Virus record (IMG/VR): IMGVR_UViG_3300042892_001063
Span: 1-63,609 of that record
Length of the DNA stretch: 63,609 nucleotides
Strand: one strand, 5' to 3'
Source of the DNA: a virus
How positions within the stretch are numbered: the stretch's first letter is position 1; the number at the start of each line of letters is the position of its first letter. Below, one piece after another: positions 13,927 through 22,503 of the stretch. The position numbers and the translations under genes are program-made. The notes under the pieces were generated by a model, which was not told the DNA's origin, made no database searches, and saw nothing but the letters and a program-made list of their open reading frames with translations.

Positions 13927-14244
13927 ATGGCACAAGACCAAGAAAAGATTTTTGCAGATGGATTCATCTTCAAAAGAAACGAGAAAGCACCTGACTTCGT
14001 AGTGGGTAGATTATCAATTAAAGTAGAAGATGCAATTGCATTTATGAAGAAACACGAGAAAAGCGGATGGGTAAACCTAAACGTAAAGACTGCTCGTAGT
14101 GGGAATTACTATATGGACTTGGATACTTTTCAAGCTAATGATAGTTCTCCTAAAGAAAGTGCTGTCGATAATTACAACAAAAAGGCAGAAACTAAACAAC
14201 AACCAACTATTCAAGAGGAGGAAGAAGAAGACCTCCCGTTTTAG
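13927..14244 (+). CDS. SSB-like single-stranded DNA-binding protein
   Basis: This 105-aa protein has a compact N-terminal region of strands (EKIFADGFIFKRNEKAPDF, then KSGWVNLNVKTARSGNYYMDL) compatible with an OB-type fold. It also has a flexible Gln/Lys linker and the acidic tip EEEEEDLPF (about 97-105), the hallmark by which SSB proteins recruit partners. It precedes the primase-helicase gene and follows the annealing and exonuclease genes. The upstream pseudoknot suggests translational autoregulation. A terminator follows. Confidence 0.75.
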   Translation: MAQDQEKIFADGFIFKRNEKAPDFVVGRLSIKVEDAIAFMKKHEKSGWVNLNVKTARSGNYYMDLDTFQANDSSPKESAVDNYNKKAETKQQPTIQEEEEEDLPF

Positions 14245-14269
14245 TAACTTACTGATTACTAATTAGTTA

Positions 14270-14299
14270 AAAGAGGAATGTAACAGTTCCTCTTTTTTT
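14270..14299 (+). terminator. Intrinsic terminator after SSB-like gene
   Basis: AAGAGGAA (14271-14278) pairs fully with TTCCTCTT (14287-14294) around an 8-base loop and runs into a T tract to 14299. This is a classic rho-independent terminator, ending the recombination operon. Confidence 0.85.
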
Positions 14300-14303
14300 A
14301 CCA

Positions 14304-14317
14304 ACGGTTCATACCGT
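14304..14317. promoter_or_regulatory. Short inverted repeat ACGGT-TTCA..ACCGT
   Basis: ACGGT (14304-14308) and ACCGT (14313-14317) are inverted around TCAT. It stands between a terminator and the primase-helicase gene, so an operator is possible. No clear promoter box was found in the rest of the 170-base gap, which is AT-rich. Confidence 0.3.
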
Positions 14318-14451
14318 AAATGACAATAAAATTTCCCTACTACTACTCTATAGAAATATATATATATTATTTTTTTTTAAAATAGAAAAAGAGAAAATAA
14401 TTGACATAAAAGACAGTAGTCCTGATTATCAATAAGTTAAGAAACAAAAAA

Positions 14452-14467
14452 CGACATAAAATCGACA
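14452..14467 (-). repeat. Two iteron-like TGTCG units before the primase-helicase gene
   Basis: On the minus strand TGTCG occurs at 14467-14463 and 14456-14452, 11 bp apart, as TGTCGATTTTATGTCG. This is the same core and spacing as the 62617-62676 array. The site ends five bases before the ATG at 14472. It could be an origin half-site or a repression site for the replication protein. Confidence 0.55.
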
Positions 14468-14471
14468 CGAG

Positions 14472-16901
14472 ATGACGCACACAGTAACAATCTTCCAAAA
14501 CATACGAGATACGGACACTCCGTTCTTCAGGGATGTTAATATAATACTTGAGAGAATCAAAGATGGTACAGGTGCTACCAAAGACATTGTCAAACGCATC
14601 AGACAAGAAAAAAATAAATCAGAACGTAATGAGATTAAGAAATTACTACCCGCTATTTGTTTCAGCGGTACGTTTAATAAAAGATTAGATAACGCATTGG
14701 ACCAACACTCAGGACTTGTATGTTTGGATTTTGATGGGTATTCAAAACAAAAAGAGTTATTGCAAGACAAAGAGACTATATCGAAAAACAAATATGTATT
14801 TTCAGTATTCATATCTCCTTCAGGTAATGGTTTAAAAGTATTGGTTAAGATTCCTGCTGATGCAGACAATCATACAAACTACTTCAATAGCTTAGAAAAG
14901 CATTTTAATAGCCCTTATTTCGACAAAACAAGTAAAAACCTTAGTCGAGTATGCTACGAGTCTTATGACCCTTTAATTCACGTTAATGAGAACTCTTCTG
15001 TTTGGGATATAATTGAAGAACCTGAATACGTTGAAGTAAATAGAGTTAGAGACCAAGCAACTATACCAATCTCAGATGAGAATAAAATTGTTGAGATACT
15101 TGTTAAGTGGTGGGAGAAGAAATATCCTATGCAAGAAGGTCAGCGTAATCACAATGCGTATATACTTGCTATGGCTTTCAATGATTTTGGTGTTAACAAA
15201 AGTCTTGCAGCTTATATCTTAAATCAATTTGCTACTGCTGACTTCTCAATTTCAGAGATAGCTATTACAATTGATTCAGCTTATAAGCATACTGCTAACT
15301 TCGGCACTAAGTATTATGAAGATGAGGAGCGTATCAATCAGATACGTGCAAAGCTAAGACGAGGTGTATCAAAAAAGGAAATTCGCTACCAACTGCAAGA
15401 CTCCAATTTGGATAGCGATACTATCGATGCTGTGCTAAATAAAGTTGAGGATGAAAATTCTAAAATGACATTTTGGACAAAGAACGATAAAGGAGTTATA
15501 AAAATAGAGCACATACTGTTCAAGCAATTCCTTGAGGACTCAGGCTTCTATAAGTTCTGTCCTGAAGGTAGTAGGAATTATGTATTTGTAAAGGTTACTA
15601 ACAATCTTATTGACCATACATCAGAGAAAGAGATTAAGGATTTTGTTCTTACACATTTGTTAGAGTTAGATGATTACAGTATATACAATTACTTCGCAGA
15701 CAATACGAGATACTTCAAGGATGATTTTTTATCAATGCTATCAACGATTGACATATACTTTATCGCAGATAAGAAAGACTCAGCGTACTTGTATTATAAA
15801 AACTGTGCTGTAAAGATTACTAAAGATGGTATCTTGATTATTGACTACTTAGACTTAGGTGGATATGTATGGAAAGACCACGTGATTGATAGGAACTTTA
15901 GTCTTTGTCCTGTTACAGGTAAATGTGATTTCAAACAGTTTATATCGAACATAAATGGCAACGATGAGAACAGGATAAAAACAATGGAGAGTACGATAGG
16001 ATTTCTTCAACACGGATACAAGAACTTATCTTTCTGTCCTGCTGTAATTCTAAACGATGAGGTTATTAGCGACAATCCTGAAGGAGGAACAGGAAAGGGA
16101 TTAGTTATGAACGCCCTTAGTAATATGAAGAAGCTCGTAGTAATTGACGGTAAGTCATTTAATTTTGAGAAGTCATTCCCTTATCAGTTGGTATCGGCAG
16201 ATACGCAGATACTTTGCTTTGATGATGTCAAGAAACATTTTGATTTCGAGAGACTGTTCAGTGTGATTACTGAGGGGTTGACATTAGAGAAGAAGAATAA
16301 AGACGCTATCAAGATACCATTCAACAAATCTCCAAAAGTTGCAATAACAACTAACTACGCAATCAAAGGTGCAGGGAACTCATTTGCGAGACGAAAATGG
16401 GAATTAGAACTACATCAGTATTACACATTAGATTTCACGCCAAGAGACGATTTTGGAAAGATGATGTTTGGAGATTGGAATGATGATGATTGGTGTGAGT
16501 TTGACAATTATATGATTGGGTGCTTGAGCTATTATCTTACTTACGGATTAGTTAAGTCTAAGTTTGTGAACTTAAAGATTAGACAGTTATCAGCAGAGAC
16601 TTGCCACGAGTTTATCGAGTGGGTTGGGTTGGTAGATAACAACGACAAAAGTACTGCGCTTCCTACAAATGTTAGACTATATAAGAACGAGTTGTACCAT
16701 ACGTTTGTCGATGAGTATCCTGACTACGGTTCAAGAGGTAAGATGACAATTAGTAGGACAAAGTTCTACAAATGGCTGATAGCTTATGCTATATACAAAG
16801 AAGGACTAATGCCTGAAGAGGACCGAGACCACTTGGGTAGATGGATAATTATTAAGAAGAGAGCAGATAACGAAACACAAATTCAATTAAATAAAGAATG
16901 A
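14472..16901 (+). CDS. Primase-helicase (VirE-N/BT4734-like plus SF3 helicase)
   Basis: This 809-aa protein has, at about residues 50-170, the VirE N-terminal/BT4734-like domain (GLVCLDFDGY, then VFISPSGNGLKVLVKI), a primase-like region. A PriCT-like helical segment follows at about 215-300. Residues 530-660 hold an SF3 helicase: GGTGKG Walker A (about 538-543), ILCFDDV Walker B (about 578-584), PKVAITTNY sensor (about 617-625) and Arg pair RRKW. The protein would unwind and prime at the origin; no DNA polymerase is encoded, so host Pol III would extend. Iteron units lie just upstream. Confidence 0.85.
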   Translation: MTHTVTIFQNIRDTDTPFFRDVNIILERIKDGTGATKDIVKRIRQEKNKSERNEIKKLLPAICFSGTFNKRLDNALDQHSGLVCLDFDGYSKQKELLQDKETISKNKYVFSVFISPSGNGLKVLVKIPADADNHTNYFNSLEKHFNSPYFDKTSKNLSRVCYESYDPLIHVNENSSVWDIIEEPEYVEVNRVRDQATIPISDENKIVEILVKWWEKKYPMQEGQRNHNAYILAMAFNDFGVNKSLAAYILNQFATADFSISEIAITIDSAYKHTANFGTKYYEDEERINQIRAKLRRGVSKKEIRYQLQDSNLDSDTIDAVLNKVEDENSKMTFWTKNDKGVIKIEHILFKQFLEDSGFYKFCPEGSRNYVFVKVTNNLIDHTSEKEIKDFVLTHLLELDDYSIYNYFADNTRYFKDDFLSMLSTIDIYFIADKKDSAYLYYKNCAVKITKDGILIIDYLDLGGYVWKDHVIDRNFSLCPVTGKCDFKQFISNINGNDENRIKTMESTIGFLQHGYKNLSFCPAVILNDEVISDNPEGGTGKGLVMNALSNMKKLVVIDGKSFNFEKSFPYQLVSADTQILCFDDVKKHFDFERLFSVITEGLTLEKKNKDAIKIPFNKSPKVAITTNYAIKGAGNSFARRKWELELHQYYTLDFTPRDDFGKMMFGDWNDDDWCEFDNYMIGCLSYYLTYGLVKSKFVNLKIRQLSAETCHEFIEWVGLVDNNDKSTALPTNVRLYKNELYHTFVDEYPDYGSRGKMTISRTKFYKWLIAYAIYKEGLMPEEDRDHLGRWIIIKKRADNETQIQLNKE

Positions 16902-16902
16902 T

Positions 16903-17079
16903 ATGGAAGAACCTAAAATTTACAGTCAAAAAGAAGTTCTAAAAAACATTAATATCTTCAGAGACAGAGAAGATGAGTTATTATTACAACGCAAAGAACT
17001 GAACAAAACATTATTCAAAGTAAGAAAGCAAAAAGAATATTGGAAAACATTAGATATTAGTCAACTAAAATTAATTTAA
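16903..17079 (+). CDS. Small coiled-coil protein
   Basis: This 58-aa protein is strongly helical and charged (FRDREDELLLQRKELNKTLF), likely a coiled coil. It starts one base after the helicase gene. It could be a replication accessory factor; function is unknown. Confidence 0.6.
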   Translation: MEEPKIYSQKEVLKNINIFRDREDELLLQRKELNKTLFKVRKQKEYWKTLDISQLKLI

Positions 17080-17081
17080 TT

Positions 17082-17204
17082 ATGTCAAGATATTTTAAAC
17101 CAATTACAAGAATTAAAAAAGTAATGGACTTCTACTACAAAAGAGGAGTCAATTCAGAGAGAGTTAATGAATTATATCGTAAAATTTTAAAAATAATAGA
17201 ATGA
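17082..17204 (+). CDS. Small basic protein
   Basis: This 40-aa protein is very basic (RYFKPITRIKKVMDFYYKRG) and overlaps the next gene as ATGA. Nucleic-acid binding is possible from charge alone. Confidence 0.55.
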   Translation: MSRYFKPITRIKKVMDFYYKRGVNSERVNELYRKILKIIE

Positions 17205-17359
17205 TATTATACAGACAGAAAAGCGAGAGCAAAGATGAGTACATTATCAGGTTTATGAATGATATTGATATGACCTTACAGCATCCTGATTTCAAGGAAC
17301 GCTATGAGGTTTGTATTTCAAATTTAAGATTAGAAAAACCAAAACGTAAAAGAATATGA
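17201..17359 (+). CDS. Small basic protein
   Basis: This 52-aa protein has a basic tail (EKPKRKRI). ATGA overlaps at both ends tie it to its neighbours. It is not recognised. Confidence 0.55.
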   Translation: MILYRQKSESKDEYIIRFMNDIDMTLQHPDFKERYEVCISNLRLEKPKRKRI

Positions 17360-17568
17360 AAGTAACAAAAGTACAGAGACTTCATCATCTATTAGATAGT
17401 TTAGAAGTGGAAGAAGGAATTAATATACGCAAGTATGTATTAGATAATTGGGGCAGGTTTGACCATTACACCAAGAGGTCATTTGATGTGGTTGTATGTA
17501 ACACAAAGAAGTTAATGCCGCATAAGAAGTTCGACTCACGTTCAAAAGAAATAATCAGAACACTATGA
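17356..17568 (+). CDS. Small basic protein, unknown function
   Basis: This 70-aa protein has many Lys, Arg and His (KVTKVQRLHHLLDSL, HYTKRSFDVVV). It is predicted helical and coupled by ATGA at both ends. No family is recognised. Confidence 0.65.
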   Translation: MKVTKVQRLHHLLDSLEVEEGINIRKYVLDNWGRFDHYTKRSFDVVVCNTKKLMPHKKFDSRSKEIIRTL

Positions 17569-17645
17569 AGAGACAATTGTTTAACATATTACTCAATGTA
17601 ATATACTTCGCAATAATAACACTAATTTTAGCATACACACTATGA
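17565..17645 (+). CDS. Tiny membrane protein
   Basis: This 26-aa protein is one hydrophobic helix (LLNVIYFAIITLILAY). ATGA overlaps on both sides support translation. Function is unknown. Confidence 0.5.
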   Translation: MKRQLFNILLNVIYFAIITLILAYTL

Positions 17646-17845
17646 CACCAAAAGAAAAAGCATTAGATTTAATGGATAGTTTTATCCAAAGAACTAGAAA
17701 CAAATGGGAATCATCAATGAGTTATAAACGGGCAAAACAATGTGCATTAATAGCAGTTGATGAGTTAATAAATGATAGATTAAATTCAAATATCCTTTAT
17801 CCATCATATTGGCAAGAAGTTAAACAAGAAATAGAAAAATTATGA
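17642..17845 (+). CDS. MTPKEKA-family small phage protein
   Basis: This 67-aa protein begins MTPKEKALDLMDSF and contains AKQCALIAVDEL (about 40-51), a pattern common to small proteins of Bacteroidetes phages. A diverged sister begins at 20029. Function is unknown. Confidence 0.7.
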   Translation: MTPKEKALDLMDSFIQRTRNKWESSMSYKRAKQCALIAVDELINDRLNSNILYPSYWQEVKQEIEKL

Positions 17846-18243
17846 AAAAGTTTAAATTAATAAAAGAGTATCCGGGCGGTCCTATATTAGGAACAGAAGT
17901 TGAAAAAAGAGACGATAAAATTTATATGGCTAATAGTTATCTTATTTTTAGACATAGCGTAGAGGACTATTCTGAGTTTTGGGAGGAGGTTGAAGATACT
18001 TGCTATATGGTTTCTTTAACTGATATGCCTTTTCATAATGCTTGGGAGCCAATTAAGATACCTGATATTAGAGTAGATACAGATATTAAAAAACACTTTA
18101 GTAGTAAAGAAGGAGCAAGAGATTTTATAATACAGTATAAACCTTGTTTATGTTTTAATGATGTAAGAGGTTTTGTAGGACATAATTTTTTTGGCTCAAC
18201 ATCTCACGAAAAATTATTTGAACTTGTAAAATCAAGAATATGA
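17842..18243 (+). CDS. Small phage protein, KLIKEYPG family
   Basis: This 133-aa protein begins KKFKLIKEYPGGPILGTEV, a motif common in these phages, followed by FWEEVED (about 52-58), and has a separate C-terminal half. A paralogue lies at 20245-20634. It may be a protein-interaction domain; function is unknown. ATGA overlaps at both ends. Confidence 0.7.
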   Translation: MKKFKLIKEYPGGPILGTEVEKRDDKIYMANSYLIFRHSVEDYSEFWEEVEDTCYMVSLTDMPFHNAWEPIKIPDIRVDTDIKKHFSSKEGARDFIIQYKPCLCFNDVRGFVGHNFFGSTSHEKLFELVKSRI

Positions 18244-18575
18244 ACAGTACACAAATGACACATATTGGAATGATAAATTCATTCAACATACTAACAGAAA
18301 AAGTATCTGTTGAGCAAGTTATAAACGCAGGAATAGGTGTATTCGCACACTTACCTGACGAGGAAGCCGCATTTGATAGCATTAACTTTATGATATTCTA
18401 TTTCAAAGAGATTGAGATGTACGAGAAGTGCGCACAACTAAAAGAGTATATAGCTAAGACATTCAACGAAGATGGAACGTATAAGGAAGAATGTTGTAAA
18501 TGTGATATGCCTGAGATTGATGAGTACGTTCCAAAAATAAAATGCTCACTATGCAATCAGAGACTCAAACGATAG
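18240..18575 (+). CDS. Protein with C-terminal zinc-ribbon
   Basis: This 111-aa protein has a helical N-terminal domain and a C-terminal four-cysteine site, CCKC (about 85-88) and CSLC (about 103-106), spaced like a zinc ribbon. It overlaps the SF2 helicase gene by 34 bases. It may be a nucleic-acid or helicase accessory factor. Confidence 0.65.
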   Translation: MNSTQMTHIGMINSFNILTEKVSVEQVINAGIGVFAHLPDEEAAFDSINFMIFYFKEIEMYEKCAQLKEYIAKTFNEDGTYKEECCKCDMPEIDEYVPKIKCSLCNQRLKR

Positions 18576-20032
18576 ACATACTTGAAAGGAATACAGGTTT
18601 CAATAATGAAGAGATGTGGAAGCAATGCGAGTTATTAAAGAGCGTTGTATTTCAAACTATTGAAACAAAGACAGGAAGGGGTAAAAATGTTAGAATAATA
18701 CAAAGCTTCAAACACAATACCCCTTCAGAGGTAAGAGACAGGATAGCTAATAGTTGTGAGCATTATAAGAAACTTCACGAGAAAGATATGGAAAGAAACA
18801 ATCAAATAGAGTTTAGGGATTATCAAAACGACATTATTAGAAAAGGAACAGACATACTAACTAAAAATGGATTTGTCTATCTCGCTATGGAAGTTCGTAC
18901 AGGTAAGACACTAACAAGTCTTGGGATAGCGGAAAGAATTAACAGTAGCAATGTATTGTTCTTAACAAAAAAGAAAGCAATAGGAAGTATAAAAACAGAT
19001 TACAATCTTTTAAATCCTCCATACGAACTTACCGTTACGAACTATGAAAGCATACATAAAATACCCGAATCAAAATGGGATTTAATTGTTTGTGATGAAG
19101 CTCATTCAATGGGTGCATTTGCTAAGCCAAGTAATAGAGCAGTTCAGGTTAAAGACTTAATTGCTAAATCAAAAGCGAATGTTATTCTCTTATCAGGCAC
19201 ACCTACTCCTGAGTCCTACTCTCAGATGTATCATCAAGTTTATGGAATACCTAAAAATCCTTTTAGAGAATTTAAGAATTTCTACAGATTTTGTGATAAA
19301 TTTGTAAATGTAAAAACTAAAATGATAAACGGATTGGTTATCAAAGATTATTCCGATGGTATGTATACTATAGTTCAGGAAATGGATTGCTTTACTATAA
19401 ATTATACTCAAGCAGAGGCGGGATTTGTCGCTACAACTACTGAAGAAATATTTGAGGTTGAGCTTAAAGAATCAACTTATAAGATGATTGCTAAACTAAA
19501 AAGAGAATTGGTCATTCAAGGAAAGGAAGAAGTTATTTTAGGAGATACACCTGTAAAATTGATGAGTAAGATACATCAATTATATTCAGGAACAGTAAAG
19601 TTTGAGAGTGGGAAGTCAATGGTTATTGATACCACAAAGGCTGAGTTTATTCAAGAACAATTTATGGGATGTCAAATTGGTATCTTCTATAAGTTTAAAG
19701 AAGAATTAGTAGCTTTACAGAAAATATTCGGAGATGAATTGACGACTGATTTAGATGAGTTCAATAATAGTTATAAGAATATTGCATTGCAGATTGTATC
19801 AGGTCGAGAAGGTATTAGTTTAAAGAAAGCAGACTACCTTGTGTATTACAACATAGACTTTAGCGCGACAAGCTATTGGCAAAGCAAAGACAGAATGACT
19901 ACCAAGGAGAGATTAGAGAACCAAGTGTTTTGGATATTTGCTAAAGGTGGTATCGAACAAGAGATTTATAAAGCAGTAACTAAGAAGAAGGACTACACAT
20001 TAGCCCACTTCAAAAAAGATTTTTATTTATGA
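18542..20032 (+). CDS. SF2 DNA helicase (DEAH/SNF2-like)
   Basis: This 496-aa protein has motif I EVRTGKT (about 116-122), motif II VCDEAHSMG (about 182-190), motif III LLSGTPTP (about 218-225) and a C-terminal helicase half with ISLKKADYLVYYN and SKDRMTT as motifs V-VI. It resembles phage SNF2-type translocases that remodel DNA during replication or recombination. An internal ATG at 18551 is an alternative start; the N-terminal end lies within the previous gene. Confidence 0.8.
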   Translation: MLTMQSETQTIDILERNTGFNNEEMWKQCELLKSVVFQTIETKTGRGKNVRIIQSFKHNTPSEVRDRIANSCEHYKKLHEKDMERNNQIEFRDYQNDIIRKGTDILTKNGFVYLAMEVRTGKTLTSLGIAERINSSNVLFLTKKKAIGSIKTDYNLLNPPYELTVTNYESIHKIPESKWDLIVCDEAHSMGAFAKPSNRAVQVKDLIAKSKANVILLSGTPTPESYSQMYHQVYGIPKNPFREFKNFYRFCDKFVNVKTKMINGLVIKDYSDGMYTIVQEMDCFTINYTQAEAGFVATTTEEIFEVELKESTYKMIAKLKRELVIQGKEEVILGDTPVKLMSKIHQLYSGTVKFESGKSMVIDTTKAEFIQEQFMGCQIGIFYKFKEELVALQKIFGDELTTDLDEFNNSYKNIALQIVSGREGISLKKADYLVYYNIDFSATSYWQSKDRMTTKERLENQVFWIFAKGGIEQEIYKAVTKKKDYTLAHFKKDFYL

Positions 20033-20229
20033 CACCAAAAGAAAAATATGTTGGAGCTTATTTAGATGGTTACTTTTCAGATAAAGAATTTAAACAGTAC
20101 GGAATAGAATATTTATCAGCTTTAAATATTGCTACAGAAAGAGCTGAAAAGAATTGGAAAATGTTTAAAAGAGCAAAAGTTCTTACAAAGAAAAGAACGA
20201 AAGAAATATTACAAGATAATAACTATTAA
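20029..20229 (+). CDS. MTPKEK-family small protein
   Basis: This 66-aa protein begins MTPKEKYVGAYLDGY and is a diverged sister of the protein at 17642. It is basic at the C-terminus. It starts as ATGA overlap with the helicase gene. Function is unknown. Confidence 0.65.
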   Translation: MTPKEKYVGAYLDGYFSDKEFKQYGIEYLSALNIATERAEKNWKMFKRAKVLTKKRTKEILQDNNY

Positions 20230-20244
20230 AAAAGATTTTTACTT

Positions 20245-20634
20245 ATGAAAGAAAATAAAAAATATAAGTTAATAAAAATATATCCGGGTTATGAAATACT
20301 CGGAGCTATTGCTTATCAATCAGGGGAGTATTATTATGTAGTAAATCCCGATAAAAGTATTAGTGAAAACTATATAAAACAGTTACCAAAAGTAATAGAA
20401 AATAATCCTGAATATTGGGAGTGGATAATTACAGAAAACAAATTACTTAATAAATATTTAGAAGCTACAAAAAAACCTTTTGCAGATATAGGTAGTATGT
20501 ATGACGTTGATATTGCAGAGAAATGTGTAGAAGTAGCAGATGAATTTGCTATTGGGTTTGCAGAGTGGATAACTCAAGCGGAATTACCTTTAGAAGAACT
20601 ATTAAAAACCTATAAAAAAGATTTTTACTTATGA
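20245..20634 (+). CDS. Small phage protein, KLIKIYPG family with FAIGFAEW module
   Basis: This 129-aa protein begins KKYKLIKIYPGYEILGAI, a paralogue of the one at 17842, and adds ADEFAIGFAEWI (about 99-110) and LEELLKTYKKDFYL at the end. The FAI-F-EW module recurs in the next two proteins, so a small family has been built by duplication and recombination. Function is unknown. Confidence 0.65.
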   Translation: MKENKKYKLIKIYPGYEILGAIAYQSGEYYYVVNPDKSISENYIKQLPKVIENNPEYWEWIITENKLLNKYLEATKKPFADIGSMYDVDIAEKCVEVADEFAIGFAEWITQAELPLEELLKTYKKDFYL

Positions 20635-20816
20635 CAAAATTAATATGGGAAGATTTTACACACATAGAAAAACAAAAGCAAGAAGAAAGAGATAATTTTG
20701 CTATTGACTTTCATCAATGGATGAGAGTAAATGACACTAAGGAAAACGCTGAGAAGTATTTTCACTATACAGATAAAGATATGTTAAATGCATTTAAAGA
20801 AGAAAAAGGATTATGA
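20631..20816 (+). CDS. Small protein with FAIDFHQW module
   Basis: This 61-aa protein carries RDNFAIDFHQWM (about 20-31), a version of the FAI-F-EW module seen on both sides of it. It is coupled by ATGA overlaps. Function is unknown. Confidence 0.65.
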   Translation: MTKLIWEDFTHIEKQKQEERDNFAIDFHQWMRVNDTKENAEKYFHYTDKDMLNAFKEEKGL

Positions 20817-21049
20817 CGCTAAATAAAAAATATTGTGCATTAATAGATAGCGATAGTGGATATGATAATCAATTATTAGCTGATTGTTGTGAGAATATAG
20901 CAGATGAATTTGCTATTGGATTTGCAGAGTGGATTGATAGTGATTTTTATCAAGGAGATGATGTTAATGAATATCATAAATCTATTATAGAATATAGAGA
21001 GGGTAAAATTTTTACAATAAAAGAACTATTAGAAATCTACAAAAAATAA
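20813..21049 (+). CDS. Small protein with FAIGFAEW module
   Basis: This 78-aa protein carries ADEFAIGFAEWI (about 29-40), the same words as in the protein at 20245, and ends FTIKELLEIYKK. It is a short form of the same family. Function is unknown. Confidence 0.65.
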   Translation: MTLNKKYCALIDSDSGYDNQLLADCCENIADEFAIGFAEWIDSDFYQGDDVNEYHKSIIEYREGKIFTIKELLEIYKK

Positions 21050-21055
21050 AAAAAA

Positions 21056-21166
21056 ATGGATTATCCACCCGAAGAAAAAGAGTATACTTGCAAGTATTGC
21101 GGAGAGGACTCAGAGAAAGAATTTTGTAGTAAAGAATGTGCGAAAGCATACAAATCAGATAATTGA
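21056..21166 (+). CDS. Tiny zinc-finger-like protein
   Basis: This 36-aa protein has CKYC (12-15) and CSKEC (24-28), a compact four-cysteine metal site of the kind seen in small phage regulators. It starts six bases after the previous stop and ends one base before the next start. DNA or protein binding is plausible. Confidence 0.6.
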   Translation: MDYPPEEKEYTCKYCGEDSEKEFCSKECAKAYKSDN

Positions 21167-21167
21167 T

Positions 21168-21446
21168 ATGAAAAATAAAATGGCAGGGGAACACCCATCG
21201 TACGACAAATTAGGTATGTCGGAAGAAAGAAGAAAGAAGAAGTTGGCTTATGATACCAAGTATCAGAACAGCCCGAAGAGGGTTAACTACCGTGAGAAAC
21301 TAAACAAAGCTAACCGTGATGCCGGAACTTACGGTAATGGAGATGGATTGGATATGAGCCATACAAAAGTTGGCGGTATGGTAAAAGAGAATATGATGTC
21401 CAACAGAGCGAGAAATGGTCAGAACGGAAAATCAAGTAAGAAATGA
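21168..21446 (+). CDS. Conserved basic phage protein, unknown function
   Basis: This 92-aa protein is read from 21168; an ATG at 21138 falls in the zinc-finger gene. KLAYDTKYQNSPKRVNYR and, later, GDGLDMSHTKVGG and RARNGQNGKSSKK recur in many phages of this host group. It is highly basic and polar. The role is unknown; DNA association is likely from composition. Confidence 0.7.
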   Translation: MKNKMAGEHPSYDKLGMSEERRKKKLAYDTKYQNSPKRVNYREKLNKANRDAGTYGNGDGLDMSHTKVGGMVKENMMSNRARNGQNGKSSKK

Positions 21447-21775
21447 TAAAATGTGTCTGTATAGATGCTGAGAATAAACCAAGTAAGATACCTCAGCACA
21501 AGTGGTTAGAAAAAGATAAAGAGTACACGTTGGCTTTTAGCATGACTGTGCTACCTCAAAAGCAATTGGCTTTCCAAGTTCAAGAGATTGACCTTGATGA
21601 TAGTTGTTCTCCCTTCTCGTGGTTCTTAGCGAGTCGATTTTCCTTTAAAAAAGAAGACTTAGATAAACTAATTGAGTTCATCAAGGAATGCAACCACATA
21701 ACATTCTCAGTTAATGAATTAATGAAAACAACTAAGGTAGATGAAAGAGAGTCAAATACAATCGAAAAAGATTAA
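21443..21775 (+). CDS. Unknown early protein
   Basis: This 110-aa protein seems to be a compact beta-rich domain (KDKEYTLAFSMTVLPQKQLAF). It overlaps the nuclease gene after it by 35 bases. No family is recognised. Confidence 0.65.
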   Translation: MIKCVCIDAENKPSKIPQHKWLEKDKEYTLAFSMTVLPQKQLAFQVQEIDLDDSCSPFSWFLASRFSFKKEDLDKLIEFIKECNHITFSVNELMKTTKVDERESNTIEKD

Positions 21776-21983
21776 GGAACTTGAAGCTCAGGGATATTAT
21801 GTTTTGAAGTTGATTAAAACCAACAAGAACGGTATACCTGATTTACTTGCTATTCCTAAAGACTCAAACGTTGAGTTTTATGAAGTCAAAGGACCGACAG
21901 GTAAGTTATCGAAGCTACAAGAGTACAGGATAAAAGAATTAACCGAACACGGAGTAAAAGCCGAAGTGTTTAAACCAATCTAA
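21741..21983 (+). CDS. VRR-NUC nuclease
   Basis: This 80-aa protein is a stand-alone VRR-NUC domain of the PDDEXK superfamily: KNGIPDLLAIP (about 29-39) gives the acidic residue and FYEVKGPTGKLSKLQEYR (about 46-63) the E-x-K and Gln helix. Stand-alone forms in phages are structure-specific nucleases, with Holliday junction cleavage shown for some. It would act in recombination or packaging. Confidence 0.8.
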   Translation: MKESQIQSKKIKELEAQGYYVLKLIKTNKNGIPDLLAIPKDSNVEFYEVKGPTGKLSKLQEYRIKELTEHGVKAEVFKPI

Positions 21984-21987
21984 TTAA

Positions 21988-22500
21988 ATGGAATTATCAT
22001 ATTACGAAACAACTGAGTCAGAAATAAATTCTCTAAAAGAGATAATAAATAATATGTTTAGCGTTGATTTGTCCGAGAATACAAGAGAAAGAAAATTAGT
22101 TGATGCCCGTAAAGTGTATTCAAAGGTATTACGAGATAGAGGACATACTTACGAACTAATAGCTAAATCTTTAAATAGAGACCACGCTACAATAATACAT
22201 TATATGTCAAGTATTGACTCTATACTTTTATATGATAAAAATTTAAGAGACAAGTATTTATCTTGTAAAAGCTTATTTCTTGAAGGAAAGGGAGAGCTTA
22301 TTCTTAATAGCAGAAAGAAAGATGTTGATTTATTTATGACTATAATTAGACTAAACGGAGAGCTTCAAGATGCTATTAAAGAAAAGAAGGAAATATTGAC
22401 TAAATTTGTAGATTATTTAGAACAATTTGAAAAAACAACAGGATATATACCTAATGTTCTTGATATTAAACGGAACATTTTACCAAAGTTTAATAGCTAA
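21988..22500 (+). CDS. DnaA domain IV-like replication protein
   Basis: This 170-aa protein contains RKLVDARKVYSKVLRDRGH (about 34-52) and SLNRDHATIIHYMSSI (about 60-75), the helix-turn-helix and signature of the DnaA DNA-binding domain. A helical C-terminal half (about 85-165) follows. There is no AAA+ domain. It is a candidate binder of the TGTCG iterons and origin recogniser or competitor of host DnaA. Confidence 0.75.
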   Translation: MELSYYETTESEINSLKEIINNMFSVDLSENTRERKLVDARKVYSKVLRDRGHTYELIAKSLNRDHATIIHYMSSIDSILLYDKNLRDKYLSCKSLFLEGKGELILNSRKKDVDLFMTIIRLNGELQDAIKEKKEILTKFVDYLEQFEKTTGYIPNVLDIKRNILPKFNS

Positions 22501-22503
22501 AAT

